Of a stretch of 64,000 bases of DNA, positions 1-9,933 are shown piece by piece. Below the pieces are notes generated by a model. The model was not told the origin of the DNA. It was given only the letters and a program-made list of their open reading frames with translations, and did not search any database. The position numbers and the translations under genes were made by a program. Location: assembly GCF_910592395.1 (NCBI RefSeq), contig NC_088324.1, forward strand, positions 2,976,001 through 3,040,000, given 5' to 3'. The DNA comes from Lineus longissimus. Its lineage: Eukaryota > Nemertea > Pilidiophora > Heteronemertea > Lineidae. Position 1 is the first letter of the stretch. Every line of letters begins with the position of its first letter.

Positions 1-494
1 GTCATGCATATAGTTCCCCTGTCATACCTTCGTCAACCATCCAGCCTTTGTTCAACCTGATTAAAACTATTTCATGGGCATGGGGTTTACCTAGCCAGGA
101 GGATAATACCTATGCTTAACGCCATGCGCCGCCACCTGTAGCACCACACTGACGCTAATCCCTGATAACGTTTTTTCGCCAGTAATGCGCATGTGAGACT
201 TTTTTGGACATGGTGTGTGCATTTCAGGTTGCAGTTCAATAATTTTTAGTTTCAATGATCCTATTCGGAGAAGTAACGGTCCTGCTGGAAGCTATTTCGT
301 ATGAGAAACCAACATATCTTATAACCAACTTGGCCCTTTAAGGCACAATAATTGTAGCTACTCAATTTTATGGCAAATTACGCGACATACATGTACTTGC
401 AACAACTCACTTTTTTTCATACATGTTGATGACTTAATCTTATTCAATTTTGATATATTCGACATGTTAATTTTTTCCAGTATTTTTTTTCCAG
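1..494. other. Intronic sequence left of the PAN exon
   Basis: No coding signal, repeat or RNA gene is recognised here. It reads as an intron, A/T-rich toward its right end. Two pyrimidine-rich acceptor candidates occur in a row, ending at 480 and 494; the second keeps the reading frame of the following exon. Confidence 0.5.
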
Positions 495-712
495 CTGCTT
501 CTGGACGGTTTGCTGCAAGTGTACCGGTTGGAATAGTGCAACAGTACCAGGTCCTGACTACCCCTAGTAGGACGGTCTGCGCTGGGATGTGTATTCAGAC
601 AGACAGGTGTGTCGGATTCAACTACGCCAGTCAAACCAGAGAGTGCGCCTTCTTTAAAAATAGCACAACGGGAACAGCAACTTCACCGACATTCAATCTT
701 ATCTGCAGCTAG
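495..712 (+). CDS. Terminal exon of a PAN/Apple-domain protein (partial gene)
   Basis: A poly-T tract and CAG acceptor end at 494. The open frame then runs in phase 1 to a TAG at 710-712. The peptide has the cysteine pattern of a PAN/Apple module: a TVCAGMC segment, then RCVGFNY, an ECAFF strand and a final Cys three codons from the stop. PAN/Apple modules are extracellular protein- or carbohydrate-binding domains, common in secreted and surface proteins of invertebrate deuterostomes. Only the last exon lies in the window, so the start, signal peptide and other domains are unseen. An ATG at 464 lies in the presumed intron and is not taken as a start. The upstream BEL LTR boundary is only about 70 bases downstream, so the 3' UTR may run into transposon sequence. 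The domain call rests on cysteine spacing alone. Confidence 0.6.
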
Positions 713-1166
713 GCACAAGGTGTTAAACCGAATTTCGTACGAGCGATACGATGCCCTGTCCGCGCCTCAATCGGTATCGGTAGGTGGGGGGGGGGGGAGA
801 ATGTCGGCGCTTCGCCATGTGGGTTTTTCGCGGGTTTTTTTCTTATTCACGTTTCCTGTGACGTCACCCTCCTCGGCTACGTTGCAACGCCACGGGGAGT
901 GTTGGGTGACGTCACGGGGTTCTCCGGTGATGATAGTTGTTGTTTCCGAACGGATGCGCGCTCCCGTTCCGTTTCCGTTTCCGTGCCTTTTCCCGCCTTT
1001 CTTATGCACAATACGCAAAATCCTTAAATCATATCGTAGTGTTTATAGAGGACAAAGTGGAAAATGTTATGTAAGTTTTTATATGCCTTTTTTCACTCAC
1101 TTGTATAATATTATTCACTCTTTGTTTCCCCCGTCTCGGGAACCCAGTCTGAGCCTTTTCATACAC

Positions 1167-2345
1167 TAGTCCACCGTATCCGTGGCCAACATCATCAGAG
1201 TTTCAGTGTACTATATATTTACCGATCTCGATGGCCTAGTTGTTAAGGCGCCCGCTTCGTGAACGGAAGGTTGAAGGTTCGAGGCATGCTGGTAACCTCT
1301 TTCCGATGCGGCCTGTTGGTTAGCCGCCAGCTTGTTAAACATAGGGTACAAACTGCCTTCAGGCCAGGCGCCTGGCATTAGAGATAGTTTGGAAGTGAAG
1401 AGTGTCTCATAAGCCAAAAAGCTGGCTGGCCCTTTCATTAGGGGTGACACTATAATAAACAAACTTTACTATAAGTGATGTATTGATAAACGACTGTTCG
1501 AGTCTGCTTCATTCGTTTACTCCCTGGCGTGTGCCTTGACAGGCTCTTTTTTCTTTTTGGCGGGTTAAGCATTTTCTTCTAAGACAAAATAAACTATTTG
1601 TATTCAACACAAAGTAGCTAGGCCCAAATGGTGTGTGGCTGGGTCTGATGTCATTATCAGATCATGCACTGACCTAGTCAGTGGCCTTTCACCGGGTGAT
1701 TGATTTTATGTTCTCTCGTGGGTAGTAGGCCTAATGAGGTGGGCGGTATCATTTGCTCTGACCATGAAGTGACCGATGAGAAATGAGATGTCAGTAGGCC
1801 AATTGAACAGTACACAAAAGGCCGATACTAAACACGCCCACCGGCCAGCAGTAGGCCTATCATCAGTATTTTTCATTCGTCATATACATGTACATTTAAT
1901 ACAAACCTTCTTTTCACAATTTGATTCCGAAATCGAACAAAAATTGATCACCAAGCTCTGTGTGAACGCGCCAAAGGCTAGCTTTAGACTGAAGTGACAG
2001 GGCTCGATCGTCGCATTGTGACGTCATGAAGTCAGCAGACCCATCCTGACTTCGGAGCCGTGACACAATCAGGCTGTGTCGGGAGTGACGTCGCCCGTGT
2101 CGCGCATGACGCGAAGGTAAAATTGCCGCGCGGGCAAGCTGAATAACGTTAGATAAAACCAATAAACGGCGTTATATCGGATGTTAGTTGGAAATTCCAA
2201 AATCGGGCTTCGTAAGGACACTTTCGGGACCCGTTAAATGCTACATGCAAAATCTGGGGTCGCTCAGCCATTCGGTATGGGAGATATGAGCGCACAAACA
2301 AACAAACAAACAAACACACAAACTTTTCTCGAATTTAGTAAGGAT
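1167..2345. mobile_element. 1.2-kb insertion in the 5' LTR (SINE plus retroelement-like 3' tail)
   Basis: This block is absent from the 3' LTR, where CATACA joins directly to TGTCATAAC at about 10760. It holds a tRNA-type SINE at its left end. Near its right end, at about 2290-2325, it has a CAAA/ACAA microsatellite followed by a short unique end, the form of a non-LTR element 3' tail. It has no terminal inverted repeat and no clear target duplication. It may be two insertions rather than one. Confidence 0.6.
1225..1462 (+). repeat. tRNA-derived SINE
   Basis: A polymerase III A-box-like segment (TGGCCTAGTTGTTAAGG, about 1230-1246) is followed by a B box (GGTTCGAGG, 1276-1284). The body is unrelated to tRNA and ends in AATAAACAAAC near 1462. 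The head does not fold as a complete tRNA, so I call a SINE and not a tRNA gene. Confidence 0.65.
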
Positions 2346-2639
2346 GTCATAACATTTAGTTTGGGTTCAAGTTGTGTTTCAGTTAACCGTGTTTGACCAT
2401 TAAAGGCCATATATCAAGGTTTGAAAACATGCTTGATACTCATGAAATATGTTGAGGGTTAAAAAAAACAAGATCCCAGACATTAAAAAAATTCTAATAA
2501 TAAAGTCATTATTTAGTTATTTCAATTTTCAATTTTAAACTATTTGAATTTCCCACCACACACAACTTTAGATTAGTTCCACATGTGGCCGCTAGGGATT
2601 TTTTGATGACGTAGATCAGGTCAGTCAGAACAAAGCAAG

Positions 2640-2792
2640 ATGGCTTCCGCATACAGTTCAGAGAGTGAGAGCAGTGAATTTGAGGATGTTTTGGTCGATA
2701 CAGAAGGATATTTAAACGTTGAGCCGTACATGTTCGAGCCATTAATATCACTAGATCATAATGAGAGTGATCATTCGGACGAAAGTGATTAG
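2640..2792 (+). CDS. 50-aa acidic ORF, N terminus of a P2X7-C-like transposon protein (remnant)
   Basis: ATG at 2640, stop at 2790-2792. The peptide is rich in Ser, Glu and Asp and holds the segment EPYMFEPL. That layout resembles the start of the many invertebrate proteins annotated as 'P2X purinoceptor 7-like intracellular domain' proteins, which are often tied to repeats. The cysteine-rich domain expected next is not intact; only a weak YRQLT-like trace survives near 2930 in another frame. The ORF lies inside the TTAA element, convergent with the THAP ORF. I infer a truncated accessory gene; the family link is from memory of the pattern. Confidence 0.4.
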   Translation: MASAYSSESESSEFEDVLVDTEGYLNVEPYMFEPLISLDHNESDHSDESD

Positions 2793-3042
2793 AATTTGTG
2801 GTTGATCAATTTGCATGGCAGACCTGCCGATATAGCAAAGAAGACATTGATAGACGGTTGCAGATGCATAACATGTATGATTTTTGAACAGACTAATGTT
2901 GCACAATATTGTTTCGCCTCGTCTGTGTTGTATCGCCAGTTGACCTGTGTCGCTGTCACCTTGCTATGGCTGGAACACAAGAATACACTATGCGGTATCA
3001 CAGGCCCCAATAGCGCCTACACATTATGTATAACAACCGACC

Positions 3043-3348
3043 TCAGCAGCCTCGGGCATTAAATGCAATTGACATGGTTGGAACAGCTGTTTTTAACAAG
3101 TGGCATTTAATATTCAGTTGGATGCAGATATCCGGCTTCATGTGATAATCCGTATCGATAAAGTGATCACTGCAAAGTTTGGCCGAAGGCCCAGGCTTCC
3201 AACACTCCAAACGTTTGCACTTCCGAATCCACAGCTTCCTCCTCTCTCGTTCAACTGGCTTTGGAAATTCATGAAAATGGGTCCCATCCGTCATTCGATT
3301 GTTCTTTGTGCTATCCTTGACACAATTCGGAGCCACACAATACACCAT
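3043..3348 (-). CDS. THAP-type zinc-finger ORF (101 aa, transposon-borne)
   Basis: The ORF starts at an ATG at 3348 and shows a full THAP signature: Cys4, Cys9, Cys59 and His62 (C-x4-C-x49-C-x2-H), the conserved FPK segment at 28-30, Trp40 and the closing AVPT box at 88-91. THAP domains bind DNA sequence-specifically and are found in P-element and Kolobok-type transposases and in domesticated host factors. Here the ORF is only the THAP domain, followed by a stop, inside the TTAA element. It is therefore most likely the N-terminal remnant of a transposase, not a host gene. The complete zinc ligand set suggests recent decay or retained DNA binding. Confidence 0.8.
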   Translation of the reverse strand: MVYCVAPNCVKDSTKNNRMTDGTHFHEFPKPVERERRKLWIRKCKRLECWKPGPSAKLCSDHFIDTDYHMKPDICIQLNIKCHLLKTAVPTMSIAFNARGC

Positions 3349-3747
3349 AGTGAATGAAACACATTACTTCCAGGTGTGCATAATTAATTAAGGCCCTCCT
3401 GCTTTTATGATTGCATGACATGTACAGATAACCTGATCTACATCACAACTTTTGCTGAACCCGCCGCCTGGCTCTAACAAGCCAGTTGCTGGCCTGATTA
3501 GGTAATCAAGTTGTCAAACACATAATTGGCTATATCTTCAAAATGGATGGAGCTAATTGCATTTGGTTTTCTGTATTGTATAAAGTGTTAGGTACACTTT
3601 TGAAATCGTCTTACAGCAGAAAATGGCAAAAAACCTTGATATATGGCCTATAAAGAGAAGTTTGTAAAACACGCGTTGAAGTTCATTGCAAGAAGAGCCC
3701 TCACGAATTTATAAGCAACTACAAACTAAAATAACATTCTTGATATC

Positions 3748-6039
3748 ATGGAGGATCAGGAAAATATCAAGAGAGCGACGCTGCAGAAGCTAAAGTTACT
3801 ACGTACCGGACAAGCAGGATCCATGACGAAAATCCAGAACAAGGGAAAGGAAGGGATAAACGACGGACGTTCTAAACGTTTTATTCTGGAGGTACGGGCG
3901 AGTATTGAACTGGCTTTGAGTAATTTGCAGGAAACCAAGGAGTTATATCAGCTCAATCTGGGCACTGAGCAGGATGAGGAGGCCGCCCAGGAGTGGTTCC
4001 GGATAAGGCAGGAGGTAGCAGTAGGAGTCATCGCGGATTTAGAGGACCAGCTTCAGAGCGGTGTACCGTCGGTATCCGGATTCTCAGGTAGGCAAATTAC
4101 GCGGATGACAAGTGTCAGCAAAACGAGATGCAGTGAAGTGTTGAGACTTAGCTTGGAGGCCGAGACGGCCGAGTTGGAGTTGCAGAAGGCGAAGAGCGCA
4201 GCCATAATCCTGTAGAAGGAGGCTGCTGCGGAAATGGAGAAAACTCAGCTTCGGGCAAAGAACCTGGTGGAGAAGGCCGCACTCACGGCGAAGAGGATGC
4301 GGGAGATGGCTGATACTTCCAGTCACGGGGATGAGAACTCGGTCTTCCAGTCACGAGGATGAGAACTCGGTCCACAACGACGTTCTTGACGGACCTAAGT
4401 CAAACAGTATCGCACGAGTGAAAAACTGGCGAAGTGGTGTACCGGAGAAACAGGACCTACGACAGCAGGCGCAACCCACACCAGAGGAGTTGCATCTTGG
4501 CGAGGAGACTAGAATCGGCAGGTAGGCCCACACCCTCTCTGCGACATATTCGAAACAGCCAGGGTTTCGCGGGAATCGGACCAGAACCTACTAAAAGCCA
4601 GCAGCACGTGGTCACTCATCCTCAGCAACAGTCAGTCCAGAATACGGAGGCACAGCCCGGTTATTATGGTAACCAGCCATACACTCAGTCACATCCGACA
4701 CGGAGTCAAAGTTCAGCGAGGAGCCCGTTTAGAACAGCGGCACAGACAATAGACGGTGGATTGATCAGCTGATTCCGGGAGTGGAGACAGAACTACCTGG
4801 TGAGATGTCTGGGATGCAAGACCAAGACAAATTGATTGCCTACCTTGTGAGAAGCGAAGGGAGAAAGGCTTACCGGTCATGGAACTTCCTATCTTCAGCG
4901 GTTCAGCCAAAGCCTGGCCGAAGTTCATTGAGAGATTCCACGATCAGGTGCATCAAAAACCAAGACTCACATACACACGTCGCATGGATATCTTGCAGTC
5001 GCATCTTGCAGGAGACGCCCAGAAATTGGTACAAGGGATCGGATTTTCAGGGAAATGCTACGCTGAAGCTCTCCTGGAGTTGAAACTCACGTTAGGTCAT
5101 CGCAATAAGGTAGCGAGGGCTTATTTGGATGCAGTTACTCGTGGCCCCTTGGTACCAGCACACAGCGTTCAAGCACTCCGGGACTTCTTCGTAAATGTGA
5201 GAGACGCAATCATCACACTGACTAAGTTGAACCAGACTATGGATCTGCTTGGTTCTGACATACTGATGAGAGCGGCCCGCCGTCTACCCAATAACAAGAT
5301 CACGCAATGGAATCGGTTTGTTGGTGGGATATCAAAAAGCCGTGAGCCAACTATCCATGACTTTCGAGACTGGCTACAGGACAGTCTAATAATGGACTCC
5401 AACCCATATGCGATCCCCTACGACAGAAAAGAGGAGAAGCCAAACGATAAATCCGTCGAGAGAAGTGAGAAACAGTCCACAGTGTGGAACGTAGTAGCGA
5501 ACGGAGGACAAGATTCACGAAGTTCCGATACGTACGGCGACAGGACAAGAAATGGTGGGAACGGCAGTCGGAAGTCAGACGATAGTAGGAGCAGGAAATC
5601 ACCGTCATGTGGTTTATGTCATGAAGATCACGCGCTGTACAAATGCAGTAAGTTCATAGCAAAGGACATAACAGCTAGACACGAGTTGGTGAAGACACTG
5701 AAGCTATGCTACAACTGCCTCAAGCCGCACCAAGTCAAAATGTGCCCATCTACCAGCAGATGCAGACAGGATGCATGTGGGAGGAAACATCACAGTCTTC
5801 TGCACGATAACAAGCCCCAGCTCCAGGAAAACAGAGTTTCCAAAGATATGTACCACACGCAGGCCAACCAGGGAACCTTCTTTCAACTGGTCGAGATATA
5901 CGCCACAGGAAACAACGGGGGAACCGTACGCACAGTAGCAGTTTTGGACTCGGGAAGCCAGATAACACTCATCCACAAATCGCTGGCTGAAGGTCTGGGA
6001 TTGAAAGGAGAGAGAAGACAATTGTTGTGTAAACAATGA
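3748..6039 (+). pseudogene. gag: BEL/Pao gag and protease region, frameshifted
   Basis: The frame opens at ATG 3748 with a helical, charged N-terminal region and stops at 4213-4215. Between 4215 and 4878 the frame is broken, partly by a 28-base tandem duplication (4317-4344 and 4345-4372). The main surviving ORF, 4879-6039, starts with a PIFSGSAKAWPKF segment typical of the DUF1759 Gag domain. Two Cx2Cx3Hx4C zinc knuckles and a third Cys/His cluster follow (about 5605-5810). The aspartic protease active site DSG sits in AVLDSGSQITLI at about 5940-5972. Gag packages RNA and the protease matures the polyprotein. The ORF ends at 6039 soon after the protease start, and the remaining protease and linker continue in other frames to about 6332. 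Not functional. Confidence 0.85.
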
Positions 6040-6345
6040 GGTCTGAGGCCACCACAGATTCGCAAACCGTAAATCTGAGGATTCGTGCCAAAGACTCAAG
6101 TTTGGGAGAAACTTTTGGCGTTCGTAAAGCCTGGACAGTGGAAGCTGATACGTTCAAGTGCTCGCCACAGAGACTTAGCCACAGTTGGGATCACTGCCAG
6201 AACCTTGGGATACCAGACTACATAGACACGTCAGAGGTCAATATGTTGATTGGTATCGACTACCCAGAGGTACACCTACAGCTGGAGGTTCGCCGAAGAG
6301 AAGAGGAACAACCCTTAGCTGTGCGGACTTAATGGATGGACCATT

Positions 6346-8445
6346 ATGGGCGTAGGTGCAATAAAGACAGACGTGGAAAATGAAGCTATAGAAGCCAGGG
6401 TGAACTTCATCAAGACAGAAGACCAGGCGCTCCAGGACCAACTGAAAAAGTTCTGGGATACAGTGTCATTTGGTATCACCCACGACACCAAATACCCGAC
6501 TTCATTTGAGGACAGGCGTGCGCTGGAGATACTACAGAACGGCACTCAGTTTGTAAACGGACATTATCAGGTTCCGATGTTGTGGAAGAGTGATTTCACA
6601 CGCATGCCTGAAAGCAGACATCTGGCCGAAAAACGCTACGGCTCTCTACTCAAGCGTTTTCAGAAGGACACAGATTTCAAAGATCTCTACTGCAAGACAA
6701 TGGACACATACATTACCAGCAGATACGCTCGACAGCTGACAGAGGAAAAAGCAGCAACCATGTCCCCTAAAACATGGTACTTGCCACACTTTGGTGTGAC
6801 AAATCCGCACAAACCAGGAAAGGTTAGAATAGTCTTCGATGCTGCAGCGAAATCAAGAGGAACGTACCTCAACGACAACCTCATGACGAGACCCAACTTG
6901 CTGAACAGTCTCTTTGGAATCCTGCAGAGGTTTCGACTGTACGAAGTCACCTTTTCGGCCGATGTGGAGGCGATGTTTCATCAGGTGAAAGTGAATAGCG
7001 AAGACGCAGATGCCTTACGCTTTCTGTGGAAGAGAGACCCTGAGGCCACGGGACCCCCAGAGGTTTGGCAGAAGAATGTACACATCATTGGAGCAGTGGA
7101 CTCGCCCGCATGTGCAAACTAAGCCCTTAAAAGAACGGTAATTGACAACAAGGATAAGTTCAGCCAGGAAGTCGTTGACGCAATGTCCATAGATTTCTAC
7201 ATGGACGACCTGCATAAGTCGATTGACTGTACACCTACAACCATCACCTTTGCCACAGAAGTCATAAAGCTGGCGAGGGAAGGAGGATGGCGGCTCCACA
7301 AGTGCACGTCAAACAAGCGCAAGGAACTGGAAGCGATGGAAGCTTCAGAAAAAGCAATACAAGATGTCGAGTTCGACAAAGAGGAGGCCCCAGTACAGAG
7401 GACTCTGGGAGTTAGGTGGAACGTTAGGGAAAACTTCTTCTTGTTCATCTGTCAGCCAAAACAAATCGTCATGACCAAAAGAGGAGTCGTTAGCCTTGTA
7501 TCGTCGATCTACGACCCATGCGGTTACATCCCACCCTTCACGATCAGAGCAAAGTTCCTCATCCAGGAAGTTTGGAGAAGTGGTTTTAGATTGGGACGAA
7601 CCTTTGACAAAGGAGCAGGAAGAAATGTGGATGATATGGTTGGAGCAGCTGAAGGATCTCGCCTCTTTCAAGTTACCTCGCCATCATGAGAACCAGAGAT
7701 GCACACCTTCTGCGATGCGTCAGAGAAGGGATTTGGAGCTGTTGGATACCTGAGATACATCGTTGGGAGTCAAGCCATGACATCTCTCCCAGCTTCGAAA
7801 ACACATGTGGCACCACTGAAAACGATCTTGATTCCTAGACTTGAGCTACAAGGAGCTGTTCTAGCTGTGAGTCTTGGGAAGCTGCTAGAAGAAGAACTGC
7901 ATTTGGGGCCTATCAAGATTGTACACTGGACAGACTCCATGATTGTACTCCAGTACCTGAGAAACTAGACGCGGATATTTAAACCTTTTGTAGCGAATCG
8001 GGTGACAGAAATTTTGGAAGAGTCAGACGTTGGAGTTTGGCATCACGTTGCCTCCGAGCTGAATCCTGCCGACCACTGCACCAGGGGACTGAAAGCAGCA
8101 TCGCTTCAGTTAGACCACATCTGGTATCAAGGCCCAGGTTTTCTTCATGAGACCACGTTAACTGTAGACGATATTCCTATTCCGGAGCTGTCTGATGGCG
8201 ATACCGAGACAAAACGGGAGAAATCTACCATCTTGAACATCACAGCATATGATAACGCAGCAAGAAACGTGTATACAGAAAACACGCAACGGGATTTCTC
8301 AGCGTTGATGAATCCAGCTGATTTCTGTACGTGGCAGAAGCTTGCCAGGAGAACAGCATGGATCAACCGGGCCGTCAACAACCTCACAGCAATGAAACCT
8401 GGCAAGGAACCCATGAACGAGTCGAACCTTACGCCAGAGGAATGA
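6346..8445 (+). pseudogene. pol: BEL/Pao reverse transcriptase and RNase H, with stops
   Basis: Reverse transcriptase motifs appear in order: HFGVTNPHKPGKVRIVFDAA (6790-6849), a FSADVEAMFHQV segment with the first catalytic Asp (6955-6990), and FYMDDL (the YxDD box variant) at 7195-7212. The thumb/connection SSIYDPCGYIPPF follows at about 7504. RNase H-like segments HTFCDASEKGFGA (about 7702) and VHWTDSM (about 7921) follow. The main frame is broken by a TAA at 7120-7122, a frameshift near 7590 and a TAG at 7966-7968, and it stops at 8443-8445. Apart from these it stays largely in one frame, so decay is by point mutation more than by rearrangement. Confidence 0.88.
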
Positions 8446-8466
8446 GAAACAGCTACACAATTATGA

Positions 8467-9735
8467 GTGCGCAGAACACAACAAGACGTCCACGCTACAA
8501 AACTAGAATGCCTTCGAAAAGACGAACCTCTAAATGCCAAGAGCCCTCTTGCCCCTCTTGGTCCGACATATGATGAGACAACTGGAACGCTACGGGTTGG
8601 AGGGAGATTACGGAAAGCTGCACTACCGGAGGAAGCAAAACACCAGCAGATCTTACCCTAAGACCACGCAGTAACGCTACTACTCGCTGCCTATGCCCAT
8701 TGGCGGATATTGCATGGTGATCAAGAACATCTAATAGCAGAACTGAGACGACGCTATTGGCCCATTAGCGCTAGAATAGTGGCCAGACGGGCAAGGGCAA
8801 CATGCATATGTTGCCGTTTCATGAAGACGAAGCCGACCACACCTAAGATGGCAGACCTTCCCCGATGCCGGGTTGATGCAGCCACGGGACCCTTCTACTA
8901 CACCGGAGTAGACTACTTCGGACCAATGCTCGTGAAAGTCAGGCGCAACACATCGATCAAGAGATGGGGATGCCTCTTTACGTGCCTCAGCACTCGCGCC
9001 GTACACATAGATATAGAAGACTCTCTAGAAACTGACGACACAGATTTCAAGGGCGCGGATGAAGAACTAAAGCGTTGTTTGAAGAGCCTGGACCAGAAGA
9101 AGATACGGGGATTCCTAGCGCCTTCATGAATCTCGTGGCATTTCAACCCCCCTCTAGCTCCACACTGAGGAGGAGCCTGGGAGAGGCTGGTTGGCTCAGT
9201 AAAGAGAGCTTTAACCGCAACCCTCGGCGCATCAAAGGTTGATGAATCCGTATTACGCACAGCTCTCGTTGAGGCGGAAGGAGTACTGAACAGTCGCCCT
9301 CTTACACACACAAGTTCGGATCCGGATGATTTCAGCCCTCTTACTCCGAATAACTTCTTACTTGGAAGAGCAGACAACACCTTCCCGCATGATCACTTTG
9401 AAGACAGGGAGATCAACAGCAGACGGAGTTGGCGTCAGAGTCAAGTAGTGGCAGACCGGATTCAGAAACGCTAGCTCCAGGAATACTTACCCAATTTGTC
9501 CATCCGTCAAAAATGGAGAAGGGAAGAAAAGAATGTCGGTGAAGGGGATCTCGTAATAATGGTAGATGAGCAGTTGCCTCGCAGAAAGTGGGAAATGGCA
9601 CGCGTAGTGCAGATCCTGCCAGGCGATGACGGAAGAGTACGTGCGGTCAGGGTGAGGACGGCAACGAGCGAATTCACGCGTCCGGTGGCGAAGGTGGCCG
9701 TGCTTGAAGAGAACGTTTTGTCGAACAGACACTAG
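8467..9735 (+). pseudogene. BEL/Pao integrase and C-terminal domain, with a core deletion
   Basis: An HHCC-like zinc region (8710-8830) precedes the integrase core, with the first catalytic Asp in TGVDYFGP (about 8899-8922). CLSTRAVHIDIEDS follows at about 8983-9025. Just after this, at about 9030-9045, the sequence jumps to a DFKGADEEL segment, so the stretch carrying the second catalytic Asp is missing. The catalytic Glu region GGAWERLV is at about 9170-9192, after stops at 9127-9129 and 9166-9168. The C-terminal ORF (to 9735) has the RRKWEMARV pattern of the DUF5641 domain found at the end of BEL/Pao Pol. Integrase would insert the cDNA; this copy could not. Confidence 0.85.
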
Positions 9736-9933
9736 AACAAATCTTCTAACGATATTAACATTATAGACTTTAAGACGTTGTTGAAAGGATTTTAACCATT
9801 TAAGGTTTTGGACTACGCCTGATGTTAATCATTTCAATGTATATATCTCGTAGATAGTTTTTTTGGACTATGGCTATGCGCCTTTTATTATTATCAATAT
9901 ACATGTATCGTTTGACTCTTGCATAGAGTCCAC
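9736..9933. other. BEL internal 3' end before the LTR
   Basis: About 200 A/T-rich bases between the last pol stop and the 3' LTR. No polypurine tract is visible directly before the LTR unless the G-run itself served as one; but the 5' LTR also starts with a G-run, so I place it inside the LTR. Confidence 0.5.

Larger units (their letters stand above)
2404..3649. mobile_element. TTAA-target DNA transposon carrying a THAP-domain gene
   Basis: The terminal inverted repeat AGGCCATATATCAAGG (2404-2419) recurs as its reverse complement, CCTTGATATATGGCCT, ending at 3649. Flanks are TTAA (2400-2403) and ATAA (3650-3653). The 3' LTR has the empty site at 10818-10821, a single TTAA between GACCA and AGAGAAG. 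TTAA targets occur in Kolobok and piggyBac. THAP-domain proteins are known from Kolobok, which makes that the better guess. The element is 1246 bases and lacks a transposase catalytic core, so it is a non-autonomous derivative. Confidence 0.85.
785..3736 (+). repeat. 5' LTR of the BEL element, split by two insertions
   Basis: LTR pieces are 785-1166, 2346-2403 and 3654-3736 (about 523 bases together). They align in order with 9934-10177 and 10616-10904. The breaks are an insertion at 1167-2345 and a TTAA-flanked transposon at 2404-3649. The LTR begins at a T followed by 12 G. The right boundary is set by loss of similarity with the 3' LTR after AATAACA. The gag ATG follows only 11 bases later, unusually close for a retroelement leader. 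Confidence 0.8.

Noticed and set aside
609-1169. 186-codon plus-strand open frame overlapping the PAN exon and the 5' LTR
   Set aside because: It uses another frame across the exon stop and runs through the G-run and LTR; its codons follow repeat sequence that recurs at 9960.
3100-3357. 85-codon plus-strand frame opposite the THAP ORF
   Set aside because: Shadow of the THAP gene; no domain, while the minus strand has a full zinc signature.
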